Assembly (NCBI RefSeq): GCF_000002235.5
Contig: NW_022145604.1
Location: forward strand, 31,527,857-31,591,856
Origin: Strongylocentrotus purpuratus
Lineage: Eukaryota > Echinodermata > Echinoidea > Camarodonta > Strongylocentrotidae
Direction of reading: 5' to 3'
Length of the DNA: 64,000 bases
Both the position numbers and the translations under genes were made by a program. This document shows positions 56,379-64,000 of the stretch, piece by piece; positions within the stretch are counted from its first letter, which is position 1; the number at the start of each line of letters is the position of its first letter. The notes beneath the pieces are model-generated. The model made no database searches. It was not told the DNA's origin and worked only from the letters and a program-made list of their open reading frames with translations.

Positions 56379-56556
56379 TTTGAGATTGATTGAGATTGAA
56401 AAGGTTTTATTAATTGCACTTCGCAGCCAGATGGCTGAATTATGAACAATTTACATACAAATGTGGTTTGACATTCTCACAAAGTATAATATACAGTATA
56501 TAACAAAAAATTTAACCAATATGACTAAGGCAATAACAGACAAATTAAGTCAAAGG
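56379..56556 (-). mobile_element. LINE 3' tail in the inverted array (family X)
   Basis: On the minus strand it ends in TTAATAAAACCTTTTCAATC with short TCAATC repeats. It carries the hairpin-like CAGCCATCTGGCTG, as in the tail at 34719-35030. No coding sequence remains. Confidence 0.6.
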
Positions 56557-56914
56557 GCCTCCTATTATGAATGGCGACCCTCATTTGGTATTATGAATAG
56601 CGACCCTTATGAATAATGAACCTTATGAATAGAGACCCTCATTCTACATTATGAATAGTGACCCTCATTTCGTATTATGAATAGCGACCCTCTACTCCTA
56701 TTATGAATAGCGACCCTTATGAATAACGACCCCGATTTTGCATTATGAAAAGCGACCAACTTCTTATATTATGAATACCGACCCTCTTCTCTGATTATGA
56801 ATAGCGGTCCTTAGGAATAATGACCCTTTTCTCAAATTATGAAAAGCGGTCCTTATGAATAGCGGTCCTTACGAATAACTGACCTTATGAATAGCGGTCC
56901 TTATGAATAGCGAC
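56557..56914 (-). repeat. 26-bp minisatellite array 7, right end with short units
   Basis: The array continues and then changes to short units (CCTTATGAATAGCGGT, the complement of ACCGCTATTCATAAGG) in the last 100 bases. This mirrors the starts of the + arrays at 33961 and 41207. Confidence 0.9.
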
Positions 56915-58969
56915 ATTGACTCATTGTACCATGGACCTTCTACAAAGTAGGTTCATTATTGTACAATATTACACGTTCTCTTAACAACTCCAAATCTCAC
57001 GGGCATGATAGAATTAGTGTGTCTCTTTTAAAAGAAATAATCCACCCACTTGTTAACCCTCTTAGTCACATTTTCAATAAATTATCACAAGGTGTTTTTC
57101 CGGACTTATTCAAAATCAATCCAATTTTCAAAAAAAGACAATCCTCATGAAATTAGGAATTATCACCCCATATCTCTACTCCCAAGTATATCCACAAATT
57201 TTGAAAAAATAGTATATAATAGATAGATAATTTATCAACAAACACAATTTGCTAACTTCTAATCAATATGGCTTCAGAAAAAATTACTCAACAAACCTGG
57301 CTTTAATCCAAATTTATGATAAAATTACAAACGCCATAGCTAACAAAAAACATGTCATTGGTATATTTTGTGACCTCAGTAAGGCATTCGATACACTTAA
57401 TCACGATATTTTACTTTCAAAACTTAATTATTATGGTATACGAGGTCAATCACTCCTTTGGTTTAAAGATTATTTAAGAAATCGAAGACAATATGTCACA
57501 TTTAATGGTTATGACTCTGATTCACTTTTAGTTCAATGTGGTGTCCCTCAAGGCTCGATTCTAGGCCCACTGTTATTTCTGCTATATGTCAATGACATTA
57601 TTAATACATCCTCCATTTTATCTTTTGTATTATTCGCTGACGACACAAATATCTTTTTTTCTCATAAAAATCTCACTTCCTTAAACAACATATTAAATCA
57701 TGAAATAAACAAAGTATCACAATGGTTTAAAGCTAACAAACTATCTTTGAACACAAAAAAGACCCACTTCATCTTTTTTAAACACCATTCTCATATTACT
57801 GATACTCCAATTCACTTACAGATTGACGGCATGCCATTAGAGCAGAAAACTCACTCTAGATTTTTAGGTGTTATCATAGATCAAACTTTATCTTGGAATG
57901 AACATCTGCACCATATCATAGTAAGTATCTCAAAAAGTATTAGAATAATTTCCAAGTTAAGATTTATTTTACCTCATAAAACTTTATTTTTATTGTATAA
58001 TTCGTTAGTACTCCCATATATAACCTACTGTAACGTTGTTTGGGCTAGTTGTGGTTCTACAAAGCTGACTCCTATTTTTAAACTACAAAAGAGAGCAATT
58101 CGTATTTGTACAGGATCGCATTACTTGGCCCACACCGATCCTTTATTTTTTAAACAAAAAGCACTAAAAATTGCCGACTTATATACGATTCAAATAGCTA
58201 TCATTATGTTTAAGTATATTAATAATCTGCTCCCTTCATCTTTTGATGACATGTTTAAGTTCAATAGCTCTGTCCATACCTACCCAACTCGCATATCCGG
58301 AAACTTTCATCTCACAAACCCAAAACTGTTAATTGCCTCTAAATCAATTCGTCATCATGGTCCAGACATCTGGAATAATTTTTCAGACAATATTAAATCT
58401 TGTTCGACCATATACTCCTTCAAAGCCACTCTCATTAATATAATTAATATATTCACATAAATATTCACATTTGTCATTCAATATCCTCATTTTACTCAAC
58501 TGCTACATACAGCACCAGCACCTGCACCTGCAATACACCCACTTGATCAGTAAATATCAATTTCAGTCACGAATCTTTTTATGAGGCCGCCATCGATTTC
58601 AAGCCTTACCGCTCACGATGGCGGTCTCCTGCGTTCATTGATTGGATTATATATTATATTATATGTGTTAAATTATATTATATTATATGTGAGAGTATGT
58701 ATAGGTGTATATGTGTATGTGTATGTATGTATGCATGTGCTATGCATATGTATATATATATATATGTATATGTATGTATATGTGCGTATATATGGATATA
58801 TATCTATACAAAAAGTTTAAGCTCACTTCCTTATTTTGTATTCATTATGTATCATGACTATATTGTTTATCTTATGAATTGTTTTGTATATTATCTTTGT
58901 AAACACATTTTATATTACGTATTGTATTATTTTGAACGCAGAAATAAAAGCAAACAAACAAACAAACAT
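56915..58969 (+). mobile_element. CR1-like LINE (family Y), 5'-truncated
   Basis: The element directly abuts the inverted array. The 5' part is broken: SLNNSKSHGHDRISVSLLKE at 56980-57040 is in one frame and the following finger blocks are shifted, with about three breaks before 57249. The 3' UTR has GAGGCCGCCATCG, GCGGTCTCCTGCG, a TATG/TATA-rich simple repeat (58690-58805) and ends in AATAAAAGCAAACAAACAAA. Confidence 0.85.
57249..58460 (+). CDS. LINE reverse transcriptase with FADD active site
   Basis: A frame of about 403 codons starting within the RT fingers (LTSNQYGFRKNYSTNLALIQ). It contains FCDLSKAFDTLNHDILLSKL, CGVPQGSILGPLLFLLYVND, the catalytic FADD at 57633-57644, SRFLGVIIDQTLSWNEHL, a thumb, and the C-terminal blocks VHTYPTRISGNFHLTNPKLL and SIRHHGPDIWNNFSDNIK. 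The upstream portion of the protein is out of frame, so the copy is inactive. The closest relative in the window is the C-terminal remnant at 44397-45350. Confidence 0.85.
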   Translation: MLTSNQYGFRKNYSTNLALIQIYDKITNAIANKKHVIGIFCDLSKAFDTLNHDILLSKLNYYGIRGQSLLWFKDYLRNRRQYVTFNGYDSDSLLVQCGVPQGSILGPLLFLLYVNDIINTSSILSFVLFADDTNIFFSHKNLTSLNNILNHEINKVSQWFKANKLSLNTKKTHFIFFKHHSHITDTPIHLQIDGMPLEQKTHSRFLGVIIDQTLSWNEHLHHIIVSISKSIRIISKLRFILPHKTLFLLYNSLVLPYITYCNVVWASCGSTKLTPIFKLQKRAIRICTGSHYLAHTDPLFFKQKALKIADLYTIQIAIIMFKYINNLLPSSFDDMFKFNSSVHTYPTRISGNFHLTNPKLLIASKSIRHHGPDIWNNFSDNIKSCSTIYSFKATLINIINIFT

Positions 58970-61140
58970 AAATTCGTGCGAATGCATGGAGACGAGCTGC
59001 TGTTTATACTGAGGCTTCATTGTTGGTGCATCGTCGTTGCACCCGTAGAATCTCCGAGAGAATAGGGGATATTTCTTGATACGGTTTGCTGTGTGCAGAC
59101 TTGTTCATACATTAATGGTATTTCTACCAAGTCTAGTGTCAGCGAATTATGGCCTTCTGCACATGGAAACTGACGGCCTTCTCATTATAAATATTTATGT
59201 CCCCCCCCCCCCTCCAGCTATACAGATCCCAGATACTCTACCTGACTGATTCCATTGAAATTGTGACGACATAATAACTTGAATTACTATTCCTAATGAT
59301 TAACGCACTGAGAGACAGACAGCTGGCTTCATGTGATTGGTTCATTCCTATGAAGGATTGGTATTACTCAAACCAGGAACTAACTTGTTCGTTATTTCAC
59401 AGTGAGACTTCTATCAACAACGACACGATTTTTCTCTTCAGCTTCTTGAAATCGACGTTTTCAGCTCTGTTCGAACCTTTTTTTGGATGACACCTAGCTT
59501 CAAATAATTGAATTTTACAGAGATTGGGTAAGATTTTCTTTCAAAGTTATCATAAACCATTAATAAATGTAGCCCACTGATCGATATTATAGTGTAATAA
59601 TCATAAAGGAATGTCTACCATTGTACCATGACTGTATATTTATAAATATTTAAAATATTTCAAAGATGTTTTATTGATATTGTCTTTTCAGGTCAAAATA
59701 CATATCCCATAGAAGGATGCAATAAATCTTTTGCATAATTGATCCATATATATATATATATATATATTGGATAAGGCAGACTAAGATAAGGAATAGACTA
59801 ATTCTAAGTATATATATATATGTATATAATATATATTTCAACAGCTTGAACCATCCGTCTTTTAAGTACAGCAGATTATAAGGTCAATGGTATTACAATG
59901 AAGTGTAAAAGTAATCAAAAAACTAAAATATTAGTACACAATTCCATTTTCTATGATGCAATATATAATTCGCCTCTTCGATTTGCAATATATTATTCTT
60001 CTTTATACAAAATAAAAAAGCATCCTTTTTAAACGATCAGTGCTTGGTCTGTGTTTCTTGATCATGCACAATAAATACATCGTATCGCTAATAGATAAAT
60101 ATAATTTGATATTATATTTTGTAGCTGCTTCTCAAAGTATCATACGATTAGTGTTTTTTCATCCAGAAAAGATAATTCAAACTTGGACAACGAAAACTTG
60201 GTATCATTCTAAAACGTCTCTAAAGTTTCTGAATGTTTACAGCCAAACCTACATCCTAAAAGAGTCTCAATATGCATGTTTGAATAACTTGTAATATAAA
60301 ACAGAATATTATGTTGAACTTTAAACTTGAAGTATAATCGTTTTGATCATAATTTCTCGCACGTTTCAGAATTCAGTACCTCTCAAATAATACTTATTTC
60401 TTAAACGAATAGAGATCAGAGATTGATCTCTGTTTATTTGACAACGTTTACATAAGATTGTTTATTTATTATCACCTTAAGATGTCTTAACTCATTTGGC
60501 ATAACTCTATCTTTATTAATTGCCTCTATTTCATCTGTGTGAACCTGACTAAGTTTGTGATCACTGCCCTTCTTTATGCACGAAGCCACTAACTGTAGTA
60601 ATAAATAGCCATTCACAATGCTTTAATGTTGAATTGATTGTTCAACAAGTCGTATATTTTCGTTGCACCACCTGGCAACATAATATGGTGTATAGTTACA
60701 GTTCCCTTTTCAAACAAATTTTTACGAAAACCATTTTATTGTCAATCTGTATCTCAAAATTGTTCCATATCACCTTCAGGATCACAACATATAAAGGTTT
60801 GAATCTCGAATTGAAAAAAAAACTTGCCTCTTTTTGCATGGTCGCGCAATGCACGTAGACTGCATAGAGATGGCATTGCGTGCAATCTCTATGGGAAGAA
60901 TTTTAGCATTCAACATCGGGTGCGCGATCAGACACCGTAGACTACTAGATCTATTTTCGTCTACGTCTATGCTGGTACTCGTCAAAAGCATTTTCAGCAA
61001 CTAAACGAACATGTTTATGGATAATTTCACGTACCCTTTTGTTGTTCTTGCTGTCAGCGAGTCTTGCATTTGATAAGTTGAAATCTTGGGAGAGTATCTT
61101 CAGCCATTTTTGTCTTGTTTGGAATTGTCTTGTCTTGTAT
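58970..61140. other. Intergenic, nothing recognised
   Basis: AT-rich DNA with (TA)n runs near 59745-59770 and 59810-59838 and a C run near 59200. A small hairpin (GCATAGAGAT and ATCTCTATG) lies near 60862-60893. The open frames have no recognisable domains. Confidence 0.5.
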
Positions 61141-61396
61141 GAAAATACCGACCAATTCTTCGCACACGTATGGTACCCTCAATCGCTCAAACCATTTTTT
61201 AACATGTATACCTATGGGTGTTTCTTCAAGACTGAACTATTTTCCCGGTAACCATGGTAACTGGGATTTTAAAACTATTTTTTTAGAACTATTACATGGG
61301 TGTGGAATTTTACCGGGAATATTACAGGAATAGTTAAAGTTTATGAATGTAATTTCGACCAATCAGATGGCTGGATTTCTTAAGTGAGGTATATAA
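61141..61396 (+). repeat. Direct repeat, left copy
   Basis: This segment recurs at 62045-62296. Shared landmarks are CCGACCAATTC, TTCCCGGTAACCATGG, TAGAACTATTACATGGGT and CGACCAATCAGATGGCTGGA. Identity is about 90 percent by eye. No coding function is visible. Confidence 0.8.
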
Positions 61397-61399
61397 TAT

Positions 61400-61592
61400 A
61401 GTATTAATGACTGCTTTGAGAGAAATAGTTGTTTTTATACACTCAAGGGAAGGATAGAATTGTGCTATTGCCCGAGGGAAGGATAGAATTGTGCTATTGC
61501 CCGAGGCGTGCCGAGGGCAATAGCCCAATTGTAACCCTCCCGAGAGCGTATAAAAACAACTATTTCTCGAATATTAAAGCAGTCATTAATAC
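61400..61592. mobile_element. Foldback element
   Basis: The left arm AGTATTAATGACTGCTTTGA with GAAATAGTTGTTTTTATAC is matched by its complement at the right (GTATAAAAACAACTATTTC, AAAGCAGTCATTAATACT). Inside, GGAAGGATAGAATTGTGCTA with TTGCCCGAG is present twice in tandem. It lies immediately after the left direct repeat. Confidence 0.75.
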
Positions 61593-61718
61593 TTTTATAT
61601 GCCGAAAAAAAAAGTCAACTTATGACACCACCTTGGCCTTATCTAGTTTATCTGCACGGTTGTTTTTTATGAGTGTATCTTTGAGAGGAGACTAAAACAT
61701 TATTTTTTTATTTTTTTT

Positions 61719-61800
61719 TAGGCGAAGATGGGATTTGATCTCTTGCGCACCAACGATGATGTGACTAAAGTCACCGCCTTACACCGCTCGGCAATCGCGA
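61719..61800 (-). repeat. tRNA-like stretch, probable SINE head or tRNA pseudogene
   Basis: On the minus strand, TTGCCGAGCGGTGTAAGGCG resembles the A box and D arm of a Ser/Leu-type tRNA. GAGATCAAATCCCATC resembles a T arm. The acceptor ends do not pair convincingly, so a functional tRNA is unlikely. Confidence 0.45.
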
Positions 61801-62044
61801 ACTATTACCATTTCTAGTAGTTTTCTCTTATTTATTGATTAAAATGGATTGAAAACGGCTTCGTGCGCTGATACTTCGCGGCAGCTCCATTAAACGGGCC
61901 CTTCTTTTACTTTTTCAATGCATTGGCACGAACTTAGATCAAGATCTATCGGCAGATGTTGTTGTTGGAAGTTTATTTTCGTCTTCATGTCAATAATGCA
62001 AGATAAAATTGTCGGTAAGATCGATCGAGATTCAATTGTATTGA

Positions 62045-62296
62045 AATTACCGACCAATTCATCGCACACGTACGGTATCCTCGATCGCTCAGACCATTTT
62101 TTAACATGTCAACCTATGGGTATTTCACCAAGACTGAACTATTTTCCCGGTAACCATGGTTACTGGGATTTTAGAACTATTTGTTAGAACTATTACATGG
62201 GTTTGGAATGTTACCGGGAATTTTACAGGAATAGTTTATGTTTATGAATGCAATTTCGACCAATCAGATGGCTGGATTTCTTAAGTGAGGTATATA
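62045..62296 (+). repeat. Direct repeat, right copy
   Basis: The counterpart of 61141-61396. Its right edge (GTGAGGTATATAATT) abuts the LINE remnant. Confidence 0.8.
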
Positions 62297-63090
62297 ATTG
62301 AAAATATTAAACCTTGTTTGATTGCTACCAATCTTCATTCTTAAACTCCAAGTTAACTGTTTTGCCGAGATTACGGATTTGACATCTACCCTTTTGTGAC
62401 CTCCTTTCTCAACTTGTTGTGTAATGACATTCCGTCTAACTTTGTCCTTCCCTTTCCATAGAAATGCGTATATAAAATATAGTTTCGATTCTTTCACAAC
62501 GCAGCTGGGTACAAGAATTGATGAGAATAGGTAAATGAACTGTGATATATCAAACACATTGATGATATGTAATAGTATATCCATCACTTTTTGTTCCTGA
62601 TAATCTTTAGGATTGTACCCAACATAATGTTCCTGAGATTATGAAATTATCAACTAGGCGATGCTTTCCAATCTTCTATATTTCTGTTTTTATTCTTTGT
62701 GCGATGTCAGACTAGAACATCTATATTTAGCACATCGAATAATACTTCAACTGAATTATAATCTAAACAAAATGCACGCAAATCATTTGCATTTAATGAT
62801 AGTTTTGTTCACTTGAGCCAAATTAATTCCTCTAATTTCTGCCGTATTCTTTAGACGAGAAGCTCACATTTCAATTGCAATCAGAAAAGGGTACGGGGAT
62901 AAAGGGACACCTTGTCTTATTCCTATCTGCCATTATTTAGTACAAATTCCTTTCAGTGTTACAATAGAGTGTTTGAACCCATCCTATAAATGTTAGACCT
63001 AAGCCTACGGACTCCAGTGCTTTACAAATAAATTCATGGTCTATTGATTCGAAGGCTTTTCTAAAATCAATTCATCGGAAACAAGAAATT
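62297..63090 (-). mobile_element. Decayed Tx1-like LINE fragment, minus strand
   Basis: From right to left the minus strand gives DFRKAFESIDHEFICKALES, then FIGWVQTLYCNTERN, then IRQGVPLSP, and at 62587-62264 the block YFIYAFLWKGKDKVRRNVIT with KGGHKRVDVKSVISAKQLTW. These are RT and post-RT blocks of the L1/Tx1 group. Frame changes and stops are numerous, and both ends are missing. Confidence 0.75.
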
Positions 63091-63096
63091 ATATAA

Positions 63097-63380
63097 CAGT
63101 GTCGTGGTCGAGTGGATACGTATGCGAACTGTGGATCACACGGTCCGCGGTTCGAGTCCCTCCGCGGTACTAATGTCCTTTGGCAAGACATTGATCTACA
63201 TTCAACGCACTCAAACCATGCTATGTAAATGGGTACCTGGAAGGAATTAATTCCTTGAAATATTAGAGCGCCTTCATGGCAACCATGCTAAAGCCATGGT
63301 ATTTATCGGGAGCGCCATGAGTGTCAAGTCTGACATATATGAGCGTTATATACAAGAACCCAATATTAATATTATTATCA
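63097..63380 (+). repeat. tRNA-derived SINE, nearly full length
   Basis: The head reads GTCGTGGTCGAGTGGATACG (A box) and GCGGTTCGAGTCCCTCCGCG (B box within a stem). The body contains TTTGGCAAGACATTGATC, AAATGGGTACCTGGAAGGAA and GGAGCGCCATGAGTGTCAAG. The tail is AAT-rich. It is the best-preserved SINE in the window, and the fragment at 1-105 belongs to the same broad family. Confidence 0.8.
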
Positions 63381-64000
63381 TCCTTGTTTTCAGTTTTTAA
63401 GTAATAAGACATATCCTGTACTTTTCTTATAGCTCTTATTGCTTTGTACTATAACAAAATCTGAAATTTATATTCTCCCCAATATAGAGAAAATGTTCAA
63501 TCATGCATTCACCCTAAATTCACCCCTTTTTGAAACAAATATTTTATATCATAAATAACAAACAAAATGAAAGTTTACAATATATCAGTAGAGAGCAAAT
63601 TTTAAAAGCCGCTCCCAAAATAGTGCACAGTGATGTGTTTCACTGTGTTTCAACTTGAGCAATTCATAAGTTCTTATTTTTAATTTGATATTGCTCAAAC
63701 GTTCAATACTTTGTTTTTCTCATTTTTGTGCTTTCAATAAAATCAGCTAATTTTTAGGGTGGACTTACCCTGTGAAACTAATACAGGTGTCAAGAACAGA
63801 GTGGACTTCCCCTTTGCAAACATAGAAAGTAATTGTCATGTAACATTATATTTATAAAGGATAGGTCATATAAAGGAATCTGGGGTTGCATAAAATATCA
63901 TGTACATCATTTATATTTATTTGTTTTTTTAAATGAATATATTAATTTTATATATATATATGTATACGTATGAATATACACTGCAAGTGAATTTGACGAA
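63381..64000. other. Intergenic, minor repeat motif
   Basis: No gene is supported. A pair of opposing motifs (GGGTGGACTTACCCTG at about 63759 and GTGGACTTCCCCTT at about 63801) resembles a motif near 23660 and may belong to a dispersed repeat. Confidence 0.4.

Noticed and set aside
33961-56914. CRISPR-like repeat/spacer layout of the 26-bp arrays
   Set aside because: The constant part is about 15 bases and the variable part 11 bases, the variants recur many times, no cas-like gene is present and the DNA is clearly eukaryotic. It is a minisatellite.
60040-60294. Possible small host gene
   Set aside because: The 84-codon frame lies in AT-rich DNA and has no recognisable motif.
61719-61800. 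Functional tRNA gene
   Set aside because: A- and B-box-like motifs are present, but the acceptor stem does not pair and the T arm departs from consensus. Listed only as a tRNA-like repeat.
61141-62296. LTR-type element bounded by the direct repeats
   Set aside because: The repeats show no typical LTR ends, primer-binding site or internal coding sequence, and the interior is a foldback and a tRNA-like stretch.

Overview
The window is eukaryotic and dominated by repeats. It most likely comes from a marine invertebrate deuterostome such as a sea urchin or another echinoderm. The basis is AT-rich intron-like DNA with one intron-poor TRIM (RING/B-box/coiled-coil) gene of the kind expanded in echinoderms, tRNA-derived SINEs, and LINEs of the CR1/L2-like, RTE and Tx1 (L1-related) groups. 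The species assignment is an inference. No bacterial-type gene, CRISPR array or LTR element was seen.

Layout of 1-25 kb. The left flank holds SINE pieces, a GAT/TCA-rich dispersed repeat with a MITE (185-905, second copy 20985-22005), a 66-bp palindrome and LINE tails (4.2-5.8 kb). A segmental duplication follows (6205-7450 and 10045-14400). A minus-strand CR1-like LINE separates its copies, and an RTE LINE has inserted in copy 2 with a 7-bp target duplication. The only convincing host gene is a TRIM-like gene at 15884-17796, split by one frame change in B-box 1. Two inverted MITE copies lie at 19.3-20.0 kb, and a decayed Tx1 LINE lies at 24.1-25.6 kb.

Layout of 25.6-57 kb. This is a complex satellite locus. 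A 26-bp repeat has a constant core (GTCGCTATTCATAAT) and a variable 11-base remainder. It forms arrays in + orientation at 25.7, 34-37.6, 41.2-41.6, 45.3-46.5, 49.9-50.8 and 51.8-52.2 kb, and in the opposite orientation at 54.2-56.9 kb. The arrays join a second module at a conserved boundary. That module is present in two long, closely similar copies, A (26.04-33.96 kb) and B (37.6-41.2 kb), and as a stub C at 52.2 kb. A diverged, inverted copy of the boundary lies at 54.1 kb. A and B give mutual empty-site evidence for three later insertions: a 3.5-kb Tx1 LINE with a long open frame and 9-bp target duplication, a foldback element rich in AP-1-like motifs, and a 191-bp palindromic MITE. Six or more LINE pieces of at least four families lie inside the arrays. 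Two from different families joined the satellite at the same base of the unit.

Layout of 57-64 kb. A CR1-like LINE (56.9-58.97 kb) is followed by about 2 kb with nothing recognisable, then a pair of 250-bp direct repeats enclosing a foldback element and a tRNA-like stretch, a decayed Tx1 fragment and a complete-looking tRNA-derived SINE.

The LINE-encoded proteins would act for their own elements (endonuclease nicking and target-primed reverse transcription). All LINE copies here are 5'-truncated or broken. No operon-like or pathway-like grouping is present. All identities were judged by eye without alignment software.
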